A stretch of 64,000 nt of DNA from Acidipropionibacterium acidipropionici (GCF_001441165.1 NZ_CP013126.1:2881551-2945550); one strand, 5' to 3'. Shown: positions 23,751-34,029, counted from the first letter of the stretch. Numbers and translations are program-made. The notes: generated by a model not told the origin, from the letters alone.

Positions 23751-24956
23751 TCAGGGACGCCCGGCCGGCACCGCAACCACCACCAGGGCGGCCGCCACCG
23801 CCACCATCATGGCCAGAGGGAGCTGCCAGCCGCCCGATGACCCGGCCAGCCGGCCGATGAGAACAGGCCCGGCGGCGGCCATGAGGTAGCCCACCGACTG
23901 CGCCGTCCCGGACAGCTGTGCAGTCTCGGCTGTGCTGCGCCCACGCATCCCGATCAGCGACAGCGCCACGACCAGACAGGCCCCGCTGCCCAGGCCCGCC
24001 ACCGTCACCCACACGACGGCGGCCCGGGGCGCCACCAGCAGCCCGATCAGACCGATGAGCAACGGCAGACCGGCGGTCAGCGCCGCACCGACCTGGGAGG
24101 TCGGGCTCCTCATCAGTCGCGGGATCGCCAGCCCCGAGGCGATGCCGACGAACTGGAAGACGAACAGGTGCACCCCTGCCGCGGCGGCCGACTGCCCCAG
24201 AGCTCCCTCGATCGTCGGCAACCAGGTGATCGCGGTGTAGAAGGAGGTCGACTGGAGGCCCATGAAGGCCGTCACCGCCCAGGTCTGCCGGCGTCTCCAC
24301 AGCGATCCCGCCGAGCCCGGGCCGGAGGCGGCAGGGGAGCGGACCGCATCGACCGGGGCCCGCAGACACCGCCCGCCCCACACCAGGGCCACGAGGCCGG
24401 CCGGCAGGGCCCACACGCCCAGCGCCGCGCGCCACCCGGAGGCGTCGGCCAACGGGACGGCCGCCACCGAGGCCAGGGCCGCGGCCAGGGTGATGCAGGC
24501 CGAGTAGACGCCGGTGGCCGCCGACACCCGACCGGGATAGTCGCGGCGCACGATCACCGGCACCAGGACATTGCCGACTGCGATCGCGGACCCGACCACC
24601 ACCGTGCCCACCCACAGGCCCGGCACCCCGGTGGTCGAGCGGATGAGGATCCCGCCCGCCAGCAGGACGACGGCGACCAGGACGGTCCGATCGGTGCCCA
24701 GCCTGGCGGCAACACGGTGGACGACGGGGGAGACCGCGGCGAAGGCCAGCAACGGCAGCGACCCGATGAGGCCCTGAGCGCCCTCGTCGATCCTCAGATC
24801 GGCGCCGAGCCGAGGCAGCACCCGGCCCACCGCGGTCAGGGCCGGGCGCAGGTTGAGAGCCACCAGGAACACCAGCGCCGCCATCACCGGCCCCCACGGG
24901 CCGTGAGAGCCCCTCGGGGAGTCGGTGCCGGACAGGTCCACACGGTTGGTCTGCAC
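23751..24956 (-). CDS. CynX/NimT-type MFS transporter
   Basis: About 401 residues with twelve hydrophobic helices, opening VMAALVFLVALNLRPALTAVG and LPLLAFAAVSPVVHRVAARLGTDR, which fit the cyanate/2-nitroimidazole (CynX/NimT) branch of the major facilitator superfamily. The start is uncertain: GTG 24956 is chosen because helix 1 begins about 20 residues later, but the frame extends to an ATG at 25058. It converges on the VOC gene, with nine bases between, and is divergent from the ATPase gene. Confidence 0.8.
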   Translation of the reverse strand: MQTNRVDLSGTDSPRGSHGPWGPVMAALVFLVALNLRPALTAVGRVLPRLGADLRIDEGAQGLIGSLPLLAFAAVSPVVHRVAARLGTDRTVLVAVVLLAGGILIRSTTGVPGLWVGTVVVGSAIAVGNVLVPVIVRRDYPGRVSAATGVYSACITLAAALASVAAVPLADASGWRAALGVWALPAGLVALVWGGRCLRAPVDAVRSPAASGPGSAGSLWRRRQTWAVTAFMGLQSTSFYTAITWLPTIEGALGQSAAAAGVHLFVFQFVGIASGLAIPRLMRSPTSQVGAALTAGLPLLIGLIGLLVAPRAAVVWVTVAGLGSGACLVVALSLIGMRGRSTAETAQLSGTAQSVGYLMAAAGPVLIGRLAGSSGGWQLPLAMMVAVAAALVVVAVPAGRP

Positions 24957-25065
24957 GGCCCCAGCCCTACCACGGCGGATCCGACCGGGCCATCGGGCGG
25001 GACGGGTGATCAGGGTCGCCTCTCCTTGCTGGACGGCGCGGCGGCCCTCATGGATCATTCAGGCC

Positions 25066-27025
25066 ATGAGGACGCAGTCACCACCCGGCCCGGCGATCCG
25101 ACAGGCTCTGAGGGCCTACCCGCTGGTCGCCGTCGTCGCGCTGACCGGGGCCGTCGGCGGGGCCTGTGCACTGCTCGGAGCCGGCGACACCGCCAGGGCG
25201 GTGATCTCGGTGGTCTGCCTGGCGCTGGCCGTGCGCCTGGTCGTCGGGATGATCCACGAGCTGCGCGCCGGCACCTACGGCGTCGACCTGCTGGCGATCA
25301 TCGCGATCGTCTCCACCGTCCTGGTCGGGGAGCACTGGGCCTCCCTGGTCATCTGCCTGATGCTCACCGGCGGCGAGGCTCTGGAGGACCACGCCCAGAA
25401 TCGGGCGACGCGCTCCCTCACCGCTCTGCTGGACAACGCCCCCACAGCCGCCACCCGGATCCTCGCGGACTCCGGTCTGGAGCAGGTGCCCGTCGAGGAC
25501 ATCGTGCCCGGCGACCGGATCCAGGTGCTGCCAGGAGAACTCGTCGGCGTCGACGGGACGCTGCTGGCCGGCACATCGAGCATCGACGAGTCCTCCCTGA
25601 CCGGGGAGCCGATGCCGGTGCTCAGGTGCCCCGGCGATCAGGTGATGGCCGGTTCGGTCAACGGCTCCTCGGCGATCGTGATGCGCGCCGACGCCGGCTC
25701 CGCCGACTTCCCAGTACCAGCGGATCATCGCCATGGTCCGCTCGGCCCAGGCCTCCCGGGCGCCCTTCGTGGCGATGGCCGACCGGATCGCCGTGCCCTT
25801 CACCGCGGTGTCGCTGCTCATCGCCGCCCTGGCATGGATCATCTCCGGGGACCCGGGACGGTTCGCGGCGGTCCTGGTGGTCGCGACCCCGTGCCCGCTC
25901 ATCATCGCCGCCCCGGTGGCCTTCATGGCGGGCATGAACCGGGCCGCGCGGGCCGGCATCATCGTGCGCGACTCCGGCTCCCTGGAACGGCTCGCGGAGG
26001 TGCGCACCGCGGCCTTCGACAAGACCGGGACGCTGACCTGCGGGGAGCCGGCGGTCACCGCCGTCATCCCCGTCGAGGGACGCGAACCCGACGAGGTGCT
26101 CGCGGTGGCGGCGGCCGCCGAGGCCATGTCGACCCATCCGCTGGCCCGGGCCGTGGTCGCCGAGGCCGCCCGCCGGGGCCTGAAGGTGCCGCACGCCGAG
26201 GAGGCCGAGCAGATCGTCTCATCCGGCGTCAGCGCCCGGATCGGCGGGCGGCCGGTGCGGGTGGGCGGTGCGGCCTTCGCCATGGGCACCGACGACTTCG
26301 CCGCCCGCGACCTCCAGGTCGCCGCCGGGGGTGCGCCCGACACCCACGTCCACGTGTGGTTCGACGGCTCAGCCCTGGGGGTGATCGAGGTGAGCGACCC
26401 GGTGCGCCCCGAGGCCGGGGCGACCCTCGAGGAGCTGTCCGAGCTGGGCATCACCGACGTCCGCGCAGGACTGCGCCCCGAGGACAAACTGGCGGCCGTG
26501 ACCGGGGCCCTGGGGCCGGTCATGATGGTCGGCGACGGCGTCAATGACGCCCCGGTGCTGGCCGCCGCCGATATCGGCGTCGCGATGGGGGCCAAGGGTT
26601 CGGCGGCCGCCGTCGAGTCCGCCGACGTCATCATCATGGAGGACGACCTGCTGCGGGTCGGCGCAGCCGTGGAGATCGGCCGTCGCACCGTCTCGGTGGC
26701 CCGTCAGGCCATCGGCATCGGGATCGGGCTGTCCCTGGCCCTGATGATCGTCGGGGCCTCCGGCGTGATGCCGCCGGTGATCGGGGCCGGGGCCCAGGAA
26801 CTCGTCGACCTCACCTGCATCCTGTGGGCCCTGGGATCGGCCCGGCCCTCCCGCCGCCCGACGAGAACCGTCGAGATCCGGCCGGCCGAGGGCACCGGGA
26901 CGACCGCGGTGGCCGAGTCCGGGGCCCGGACGGTAACGTCGGGGGCCCGGGCCGACCGGAGGGTCGGCGCACCGAGCGGCGAGTGGCGCCCGCGGGACCG
27001 GGACGAGGAGAGAACGCCATCGTGA
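25066..27025 (+). pseudogene. heavy-metal P1B-type ATPase, interrupted by a single-base frameshift
   Basis: Frame 1 (25066 to about 25708) carries the N-terminal helices, VPVEDIVPGDRIQVLPGE and SSIDESSLTGEPMPV. The homology continues in another frame from about 25709: RIIAMVRSAQASRAPFVAMADR, the metal-site TPCPLIIAAPVAF, phosphorylation motif DKTGTLT, and GDGVNDAPVLAAADIGVAMG. Removing one T of the TT at 25708-25709 restores a protein of about 652 residues. There is no N-terminal HMA domain. TPCP in helix 6 is unlike the CPC of copper or zinc/cadmium pumps. A sequencing error cannot be excluded, since everything else is intact. The stop overlaps the HAD gene GTG. Confidence 0.8.
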
Positions 27026-27912
27026 CCGCACCCCACCTCACGCCCGGGCACGCCGGGCCGCTGGATGCTGCAGGACTCGCCGACGCCGCGACGCTGGAGC
27101 TGGTCGTGTGCGACATGGACGGCACCCTGCTCGAGGGCGACGGCTCCGTCCCCGACGGGCTGTGGCCCTTGCTCGACCGCCTGGAGGGCCGCGGCATCCT
27201 CTTCGCCCCGGCCAGCGGCCGCCAGTACGCCACCCTCGCGGCCATGTTCGGTGCCCGACCCGGCATGCCCTTCATCGCCGAGAACGGCACCTTCGTGGTG
27301 CGCGACGGGGCCACCCTCAGCGCCTCGGTGATCGACCCCGGCTTCGTCGCCCGGACGGTGACCCTGCTGCGCCGGCTCGCCCGGGCCGGCCGCGATCTCG
27401 GCGCCGTGCTGTGCGGCACCAGGACCGCCTACATCGAACGGTCCGACGAGCCCTTCCGCGACGCCGTCGCGCCGTATTACCGCAGCAACGAGGTGGTCGC
27501 CGACCTCACCGGCGTCCAGGACGACATCATCAAGATCGCGGTCTACGACTTCGGGGACGCCGAGACCGGGGCCCTGCCCGCCCTCGAGGCGGGGGCCGAG
27601 GGTCACAAGGTGACCCTCTCCACCCCCCACTGGCTCGACGTGAGCAACGCCGACGCCACCAAGGGGCGGGCGCTGGCAGCCCTCCAGAAGGCGCTGGGAA
27701 TCCCGGCGTCGCGGACCGCGGTCTTCGGCGACTACCTCAACGACCTGGACATGCTAGAGCACGCCGGGCTGTCCTTCGCGATGGCCAACGGCCACCCCGA
27801 CCTCATCGGTCGAGCCCGCTTCATCGCCCCGGCCAACACCGACCACGGCGTCATCACCACCCTGAACCGGCTGCTTGAGGCGACCCGCCCCGGCGACGAG
27901 GATGGGTCCTGA
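27022..27912 (+). CDS. Cof-type HAD hydrolase
   Basis: 296 residues from GTG 27022 (SD GAGGAGAGAA), overlapping the ATPase stop (GTGA). HAD motif I CDMDGTLLEG; motif II PASGRQYATL; a C2-type cap with FIAENGTFV; motif III in NADATKGRALAALQ; motif IV VFGDYLNDLDML. It is a phosphatase of the Cof/YbiV group acting on sugar phosphates or cofactors; the substrate is unknown. Confidence 0.88.
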   Translation: MTAPHLTPGHAGPLDAAGLADAATLELVVCDMDGTLLEGDGSVPDGLWPLLDRLEGRGILFAPASGRQYATLAAMFGARPGMPFIAENGTFVVRDGATLSASVIDPGFVARTVTLLRRLARAGRDLGAVLCGTRTAYIERSDEPFRDAVAPYYRSNEVVADLTGVQDDIIKIAVYDFGDAETGALPALEAGAEGHKVTLSTPHWLDVSNADATKGRALAALQKALGIPASRTAVFGDYLNDLDMLEHAGLSFAMANGHPDLIGRARFIAPANTDHGVITTLNRLLEATRPGDEDGS

Positions 27913-27944
27913 CCACAGGTCCACGTCACGCAGGAGGATCCGGC

Positions 27945-28781
27945 ATGTCACTTCCCACCCTCACCTCCCATTCCGGGCTCGAACTGCCCGCCATCGGGTT
28001 CGGCACCTACAAACTCAACGGCGAGGCCGGCATCAGAGCCGTGCACGCCGCCATCGACAACGGGTACACGCTGCTCGACTCTGCCTTCAACTACGAGAAC
28101 GAGGGCGCCGTCGGCCGCGCGGTGACCACCAGCGGACACGACCGCTCAGGACTCATCGTGACCTCGAAGCTGCCGGGCCGCCATCACCGTCACGACGAGG
28201 CGCTGCGCACCGTCGAGGAGAGCGTCTACCGCACCGGCCTGGACGCCCTCGACCTCTACCTCATCCACTGGCCGAACCCGAAGGTCGGCCTCTACGTGGA
28301 GGCCTGGCAGGCTCTCATCGACGCCCGGGAGCGCGGGCTGCTGAGGGCCATCGGGGTGTGCAACTTCCTGCCCGAGCATCTGGAGCGTCTCGAGACCGCC
28401 ACCGGTGTGCTGCCGGACGTCAACCAGATCGAGATCCATCCGTACTTCCCGCAGGCCGAGGCGCTGGCCTATGACGCCGAGCACGGGATCCTCACCGAGG
28501 CGTGGAGCCCGATCGGGCGGGGCAACGACGTGCTGTCCCAGCCGGTGATCGGAGAGATCGCCGCGGCCCACGACGCCACCCCGGCCCAGGTGGTGCTGGC
28601 CTGGCATGTGGGGCGCGGGGCGATCCCGCTGCCGAAGGCGGCGACCCCCTCCCGCCAGGTCGAGAACCTGGCAGCGGCCGACCTGAAGCTGAGCTCCGCA
28701 GAGATCGACGCCGTCACCGCCCTGGGACGTGCCGACGGACGGCTGGCCGATCAGGATCCCGCGGTCTACGAGGAGTTCTGA
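27945..28781 (+). CDS. aldo/keto reductase
   Basis: 278 residues. AKR motifs: LPAIGFGTYKLNG, YTLLDSAFNYENE (catalytic Asp/Tyr), VTSKLPGRHH (catalytic Lys), YLIHWPNP (catalytic His), GVCNFLPEHLERL, NQIEIHPYFPQ, PLPKAATPSRQVENL (NADPH binding). It matches the 2,5-diketo-D-gluconate reductase-like AKR group. SD AGGAGG upstream. Confidence 0.9.
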   Translation: MSLPTLTSHSGLELPAIGFGTYKLNGEAGIRAVHAAIDNGYTLLDSAFNYENEGAVGRAVTTSGHDRSGLIVTSKLPGRHHRHDEALRTVEESVYRTGLDALDLYLIHWPNPKVGLYVEAWQALIDARERGLLRAIGVCNFLPEHLERLETATGVLPDVNQIEIHPYFPQAEALAYDAEHGILTEAWSPIGRGNDVLSQPVIGEIAAAHDATPAQVVLAWHVGRGAIPLPKAATPSRQVENLAAADLKLSSAEIDAVTALGRADGRLADQDPAVYEEF

Positions 28782-28782
28782 G

Positions 28783-30003
28783 TCACAGCAGCCCGTGCCT
28801 GCGGGCCTGGGCGCGCAGCTCCTCACGGACGTCGGGATGGGCTGCGCGCTCGATGAGCCTCTCGGCCTGCTCGGCCTCGTGGTGGTACAGCAGCTCGGCG
28901 ACGCCGTTCTCGGTGATCACCGCGGTGGGCTGGGAATAGGTCGCCGGCCCCGACAGCTGACCGATGATCGTCGATGCGTCGCGGTGGCGGCTGCGCAACG
29001 CCACCAGCGACTGGCCCCCGGCCGAGTGCATCGCCCCCGCCTGGAAGTCCGTCGAGCCAGCCGTGCCCGAGTAGATCCGGTCGCCGAACCGTGAGGCGTT
29101 GACCTGGCCGAAGAGGTCGACCTGCAGGGCGCTGTGGATGCTCACGAAGCTCGGCAGCGCCGCGATGGAGGCCGGGTTGTTGGTCTTCTCGCAGCGCAGC
29201 AGCCTGATTCGCGGGTTGTCGTCGGCCCATTCGTAGAGCTCCTGGCTGCCCAGCACCGAGGACCCGGTCATCTGGCGGCGGGGCACCAGGGCGCCGGCCC
29301 GGTCGAGGTCCATCGCGGCGTCGGTGATCATCCCGGTCCACACCCGCAGGTTGTGGCGGGTCCGCAGGCCGTGGGCGGCGGCGTCGGGGATCTTGCCGAT
29401 GCCGATCTGGATGGTGGCGCCGTCGGCGACCCGGGAGGCGACGAGTTCGCCGATGCTCATCACCTCGTCGTCCAGGTCGACCGGGGGCACCGGGATGAGC
29501 GGTTCGTCCACCTCGACGGCGAGGTCGATGACGTCATCGGCCAGCACCGCGTCTCCCCGGGTGAAGGGCATCCGGGGGTTGATCTGGGCGATGATCGGCA
29601 CTCCGCGGCGTCGGGCGTTCTCGACGGCCGAGGCCATCAGTTGAACCTCGAGGCCCATCGAGACCACATGGTTGCGGGGGGTGGTGGTGTGCAGCACCAC
29701 CAGGTCGGGGGGACAGCTGGTGGCGAACAGCAGCGAGGCGGTGCTCAGCGGCACCGGGAAGTAGCGCACCCGCCCGGCGGCCCGTGAGCCCGGCCCGAGG
29801 AAGACCGTCTCGTGGGTGACCCCTTCACGGGCCGGAACCCCCTCGGGGGCGTTGACGCAGAACAGATTCCAGCGCTCCAGGCGCGAGTCCAGGGCGCCCA
29901 GCAGCGCCAGGGGGGAGGCGCCGCCCCCGGGAGACACGACGCGGGGGACGGCGGGCAGCGCGGAGAGGGTCCGGTCCAGCTCGTCGATGCTGATGAGGCG
30001 CAT
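28783..30003 (-). CDS. acetyl-CoA hydrolase/transferase family (acyl-CoA:carboxylate CoA-transferase)
   Basis: 406 residues. The first half has INPRMPFTRGDAVL; the second half has IQIGIGKIPDAA, LRVWTGMITDAAMDLDRAGAL, VDLFGQVNASRFGDRIYSGTAGSTDFQAGAMHSAGGQSLVAL and ITENGVAEL, all typical of the Cat/Ach1-type CoA-transferase family. In propionic-acid bacteria such an enzyme could move CoA between succinate, propionate, acetate or hydroxybutyrate; the specificity is inference. ATG 30003 was chosen as the first sensible start; the frame opens further upstream. Confidence 0.83.
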   Translation of the reverse strand: MRLISIDELDRTLSALPAVPRVVSPGGGASPLALLGALDSRLERWNLFCVNAPEGVPAREGVTHETVFLGPGSRAAGRVRYFPVPLSTASLLFATSCPPDLVVLHTTTPRNHVVSMGLEVQLMASAVENARRRGVPIIAQINPRMPFTRGDAVLADDVIDLAVEVDEPLIPVPPVDLDDEVMSIGELVASRVADGATIQIGIGKIPDAAAHGLRTRHNLRVWTGMITDAAMDLDRAGALVPRRQMTGSSVLGSQELYEWADDNPRIRLLRCEKTNNPASIAALPSFVSIHSALQVDLFGQVNASRFGDRIYSGTAGSTDFQAGAMHSAGGQSLVALRSRHRDASTIIGQLSGPATYSQPTAVITENGVAELLYHHEAEQAERLIERAAHPDVREELRAQARRHGLL

Positions 30004-30121
30004 GGCCACAACGCTATCGGGCCGGGGCCTGTTCGGCGTCCGCTGTCTCGAGTCCCATCCCGACGCGCTGGAGGTCTCGCGGGCCTGAGACGGGGCGGCG
30101 CTGGTGGCAGAATCGGTCCCG

Positions 30122-31348
30122 ATGCCACGCCAGCCAGCTTCACGAACCGAACCCGTCGGGCCTGGAGTCGGGGTGGTCGAGACCCGGTACGCCACCGTCG
30201 CCGATCCCGACCACCCCCTCCAGCTCGTCTCCGGGGACCACCTCGACCATGTCGAGGTGGCCTACGAGACCTACGGCACCCTGTCGCCCGCCCGCGACAA
30301 CGCCGTCTACATCTGTCATGCCCTCACCGGCGACGCCCACGCCGCAGGCACCCACGAGGGCGAGACCAGGCCGGGCTGGTGGGACAACATCATCGGGCCG
30401 GGACGGGCCATCGACACCGACCGGTGGTTCGTGGTGTCCTCCAACCTGCTGGGCGGCTGTTCGGGCACCACCGGGCCCACCTCCGTGAACCCGGCCACCG
30501 GGCAGGTGTGGGGCACCGCGTTCCCGCAGATCGACATGCACGACTTCGTGGAGGTGCACCTGCGGCTGGCCGCCCACCTGGGCATCGAGCACTTCCACGC
30601 GGTGGTCGGCGGGTCGATGGGCGGCATGCAGGCCCTCGACTGGTCGCTGACCCACCCCGACACCCTCGACAATGCCGTCATCGTGGCCGCCTCCAGCAGG
30701 CTCACCGCCCAGAACATCGCCTTCTCCGCGGTGGGACGCGAAGCCATCGTGCGCGACCGCGACTTCGCCGACGGGCACTACCTGGACGCCGACCGGCGCC
30801 CCGACACCGGCCTGTCGATCGCCCGGATGCTGGCCCACATCACCTACCTGTCGGAGGACGCCTTCGCGGAGAAGTTCGGACGTGCCCACCAGTACGGCCA
30901 GACCCGCCGCGGATTCGGGGTGGACTTCGCGGTCGAGAGCTACCTGGATCATCAGGGGGAGACCTTCCTCACCCGCTTCGATCCGCTGAGCTACATCTAC
31001 CTCACCCGGGTGATGGACTACTTCGACCCCTTCGGGGTCACCGGCGCCACCGACCTGGTGGTCGCCGATCCGGTGAACTACCTGGTGGTCTGCTTCGACA
31101 CCGACTGGCGGTTCTCCCCGGCACACTCGCGCCGGATCGTCCGCCATCTGGAGGGGGCCGGGCTGCCTGCCAGCTTCTTCACCATCGCCTCATCCTGGGG
31201 CCACGACTCCTTCCTCATGAAGCTGGACCCCTACCACGACCTGGTACGGGCCTTCCTCGAGGTGCCGGCGGCCCGGCGCACCGATCGGGCCTCGCGTCGG
31301 GCCCCCCACTACGACGGCCACATCTGCACCAGGGAGGTCGACCGGTGA
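30122..31348 (+). CDS. metX: homoserine O-acetyltransferase
   Basis: 408 residues, alpha/beta-hydrolase fold. Motifs: VAYETYGTLSPARDNAVYICHALTGDAH, GPGRAIDTDRWFVVSSNLLGGCSGTTGP, nucleophile elbow VVGGSMGGMQALDW, catalytic Asp in FDTDWRFSP and His in SWGHDSFLM. It makes O-acetylhomoserine for methionine synthesis. ATG 30122 is preferred over a GTG at 30104. It is translationally coupled to metW (GTGA overlap). Confidence 0.93.
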   Translation: MPRQPASRTEPVGPGVGVVETRYATVADPDHPLQLVSGDHLDHVEVAYETYGTLSPARDNAVYICHALTGDAHAAGTHEGETRPGWWDNIIGPGRAIDTDRWFVVSSNLLGGCSGTTGPTSVNPATGQVWGTAFPQIDMHDFVEVHLRLAAHLGIEHFHAVVGGSMGGMQALDWSLTHPDTLDNAVIVAASSRLTAQNIAFSAVGREAIVRDRDFADGHYLDADRRPDTGLSIARMLAHITYLSEDAFAEKFGRAHQYGQTRRGFGVDFAVESYLDHQGETFLTRFDPLSYIYLTRVMDYFDPFGVTGATDLVVADPVNYLVVCFDTDWRFSPAHSRRIVRHLEGAGLPASFFTIASSWGHDSFLMKLDPYHDLVRAFLEVPAARRTDRASRRAPHYDGHICTREVDR

Positions 31349-31962
31349 GCGACGTGAACGGGCTGCGCCCGGATCAGGAGATCATCTCGACGCTGGTGCC
31401 CACCGGCTCGCGGGTCCTGGACCTGGGCTGCGGGGACGGCGTCCTGCTGAGGCGCCTGATGGACGAGCGCTTCTGCCTGGGCACCGGGGTGGACTCCGAC
31501 ACCTCCGAGCTGCTGCGCGCGGCCGCCCTGGGCGTCCCGGTCCTGGAGATGGACCTGGACGCCGACCTGGGGGAGTTCCACGACGACTCCTATGACGTGG
31601 TGGTGCTGTCGCGGACCCTTCAGGCGGTGCCGCGCCCGGGTCGGGTGCTGGCCGAGATGGCCAGGATCGGCAAGCTGCTGATCGTCTCGATGCCGAACTT
31701 CGGATACTGGCGCAACCGGCTGCGGCTGCTCAGCGGCCACATGCCGGTGTCGAAGGACCTGCCCTTCGAATGGCACGACACCCCCAACGTCCGCTACTCG
31801 ACGGTCCGGGATCTGGAGTCCTGGTTCGCCGAGGCCGGTGTCGACGTGCTGCGTCGCATCAGCCTGGGCGGGCGCGGGCGCGCCAGCAGGGCCGCGACCC
31901 TGGCCCCCAATCTGATGGCCGGTTCGACCATCCACGTGCTCGGCTCGAACTGGACAGAATGA
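31345..31962 (+). CDS. metW: MetW, methionine biosynthesis methyltransferase-like protein
   Basis: 205 residues. SAM-binding SRVLDLGCGDGVLLRRL, then VVVLSRTLQAVPRP, MPNFGYWRNRLRLLSGHMPV and LPFEWHDTPNVRYST, the MetW signature. MetW partners with MetX in homoserine acylation in several bacteria. It overlaps metX by four bases, and its stop overlaps an ATG of the next gene. Confidence 0.92.
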   Translation: MSDVNGLRPDQEIISTLVPTGSRVLDLGCGDGVLLRRLMDERFCLGTGVDSDTSELLRAAALGVPVLEMDLDADLGEFHDDSYDVVVLSRTLQAVPRPGRVLAEMARIGKLLIVSMPNFGYWRNRLRLLSGHMPVSKDLPFEWHDTPNVRYSTVRDLESWFAEAGVDVLRRISLGGRGRASRAATLAPNLMAGSTIHVLGSNWTE

Positions 31963-31979
31963 AACGGGAGCTGGAGACC

Positions 31980-32435
31980 ATGACGGACATGGAGAGCACC
32001 GACAGGCAGATCCTGGCGCTGCTGGAGGCCAACGGACGGATGTCGTGGACGGAGCTCGGCCGCGAGACCGGCCTGTCGGCCTCGGCCGCCCAGCAGCGGG
32101 TCCGCCGCCTGGAGACCAAAGGCGTCATCAAGGGCTACCACGCCGACCTGGATCTTGAGGCCGTCGACGCCTCGGTGACGGCCTTCATCTTCATCCTGCC
32201 GGCCGATCCCCAGACCGATCAGGAGATCCCCGGGCTGCTGCGCGCCATGCCGCAGGTGCGCAGCTGCCACTCGGTGGCCGGCAGCGCCTCCTACCTCATC
32301 CGGGTCCAGGCCGCCTCGCCGACCGACCTCGACCGGCTGCTGAGCCGTATCCGCAAGGACTGCCACTGCAGCACCGAGACCACCGTCGTCCTCGACACCG
32401 TCTTCGACGATCTGCCGCTGATGGGGGCCAGGTGA
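31980..32435 (+). CDS. Lrp/AsnC-family transcriptional regulator
   Basis: 151 residues. N-terminal HTH: TDRQILALLEANGRMSWTELGRETGLSASAAQQRVRRLETKGVIKGY; C-terminal RAM ligand domain ending VVLDTVFDDLP. It lies inside the metXW-lnt-ppm string, so it may sense an amino acid and tune this operon. Start: ATG 31980 with GGAG four bases before, or ATG 31959, which overlaps the metW stop. The stop overlaps the lnt GTG. Confidence 0.88.
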   Translation: MTDMESTDRQILALLEANGRMSWTELGRETGLSASAAQQRVRRLETKGVIKGYHADLDLEAVDASVTAFIFILPADPQTDQEIPGLLRAMPQVRSCHSVAGSASYLIRVQAASPTDLDRLLSRIRKDCHCSTETTVVLDTVFDDLPLMGAR

Positions 32436-33976
32436 AGCGGGTTCCGGCCACGGGGTGGATGCGGGCCGCCGGAGCGGTGGCCGCAGGCGTGGCCACCGGG
32501 CTGGGACAGGCCCCGGTGGGCTGGTGGCCGCTGGTGATCCCGGGGGTCGCGGCACTCACCCTGCTGGTGCGCGACCGGCGCCCCCGCGCCGCCGCCGGAC
32601 TCGGCTACCTGTTCGGGCTGGGCATGTTCACCACCACCATCTCGTGGGTCTACGTGGTCGCCTGGCCTGCCGTCCCCCTGCTCATCGCCTTCATGTCCTG
32701 CTGGACGATGCTCACCGCCTGGGGCATCCGGATGGTGACCCGACTGCCCCTGGCCCCGCTGTGGGGGGCGTGCATCTGGTCGGCGGCCGAGGTGGGGGCC
32801 GCCCACATCCCCTTCGGCGGGTTCGGCTGGATCCGGCTCGCCTGGACCGCCGTCGACACCCCGCTGGCCGGGACGCTGCGCTGGATCGGGACGACCGGCG
32901 TCAGCCTGCTCATCGCCCTGGCCGGCCAGCTGCTGGCCGCCGTGGCCGCCGCGCCTGTACGACGCCGTCGGATCGCCACAGCCGCGACACTGGTCGGGCT
33001 GCTGGCGATCGGCTCGGGGGTGGGGGAGTGGACCACCCACCGGCCCGACCCCACCTCCGCCGACGTCAGGGTCACCATCGTCCAGGGAGGGGTGGACGGC
33101 ACCGCCGGCTCCTACGCCATGGGCTACGCCCGCTCGGTCACCGACAACCACCTCTCCGAGACGATCGCCGCCGTCGCCCACCAGCGGGCCACCGGCGCCA
33201 AGGCCCCCGACATGGTCCTGTGGCCGGAGAACTCCACCGACATCGACCCGGTGCTCGACACCCAGACCCACGAGCTGGTGACCACCGCCATCGCGATCGC
33301 CGAGCGCCCGATCCTGGTCGGCGCCGTCACCGAGGGCCCCGGGGACGACGAGCGCCAGACCACCGCGATGTGGTGGCCCACCGGCGCACAGCAGCCCGCC
33401 GGCGTCTACCACAAGCGCAACCTGGTGCCCTTCGGGGAGTGGATCCCCTTCCGCGACGCCCTGCTGCCGATCCTGCCGATCCTCAAGCATGTGGGGCGCC
33501 AGTCGGTGCCGGGCACCACCCCCGGGGTGCTGTCTGCCGGGATCGACGGGCGCACCGTGCGCATCGGCGACGTCATCTGCTTCGAGCTGGCCTACGACGA
33601 CACCGTCCACGACACCGTGCGCAACGGCGCCCAGCTGCTCATGGTGCAGTCCAACAACGCCACCTACACCGGCACCGGCCAGCCCTACCAGCAGTGGCAG
33701 ATCACCCGGGCCCGGGCCATCGAGTCCGGCCGGCAGATCGCCGTCTCCACGACCTCCTCCCTGTCGGGACTGATCCAGCCCAGTGGCCGGGTGACCGACC
33801 GCACCCGCGAGGGCGGCCACGACTTCCGCACCTACAACCTGTCCCTGGGCCACGGCGTCTCAGCGGGGGTCCTGATCTCACCGTGGATCGGGTGGGCGAG
33901 CGTCGCCCTGGCGGCGGCCGCCGTGGCGGCCGGGGCGCTGCGGGCCCGCCGGGAGCGACGATCGGCCACCGGATAA
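32432..33976 (+). CDS. lnt: apolipoprotein N-acyltransferase
   Basis: 514 residues from a GTG overlapping the previous stop. The N-terminal membrane helices (LGYLFGLGMFTTTISWVYVV, FGGFGWIRLAW) are followed by a periplasmic-side nitrilase domain with WPENST (catalytic Glu), KRNLVPFGEW (Lys region) and VICFELAYDD (Cys), and a final helix. It N-acylates lipoproteins. It is followed by ppm, the same partnership as the mycobacterial Lnt/Ppm pair. Lipoproteins at 47708 and 60248 are likely clients. Confidence 0.92.
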   Translation: MKRVPATGWMRAAGAVAAGVATGLGQAPVGWWPLVIPGVAALTLLVRDRRPRAAAGLGYLFGLGMFTTTISWVYVVAWPAVPLLIAFMSCWTMLTAWGIRMVTRLPLAPLWGACIWSAAEVGAAHIPFGGFGWIRLAWTAVDTPLAGTLRWIGTTGVSLLIALAGQLLAAVAAAPVRRRRIATAATLVGLLAIGSGVGEWTTHRPDPTSADVRVTIVQGGVDGTAGSYAMGYARSVTDNHLSETIAAVAHQRATGAKAPDMVLWPENSTDIDPVLDTQTHELVTTAIAIAERPILVGAVTEGPGDDERQTTAMWWPTGAQQPAGVYHKRNLVPFGEWIPFRDALLPILPILKHVGRQSVPGTTPGVLSAGIDGRTVRIGDVICFELAYDDTVHDTVRNGAQLLMVQSNNATYTGTGQPYQQWQITRARAIESGRQIAVSTTSSLSGLIQPSGRVTDRTREGGHDFRTYNLSLGHGVSAGVLISPWIGWASVALAAAAVAAGALRARRERRSATG

Positions 33977-34029
33977 TGTGTGAGTTCACGGCCCCCGGGC
34001 GGGGCCGGCCACTGGAGAAACGGAGCAGC

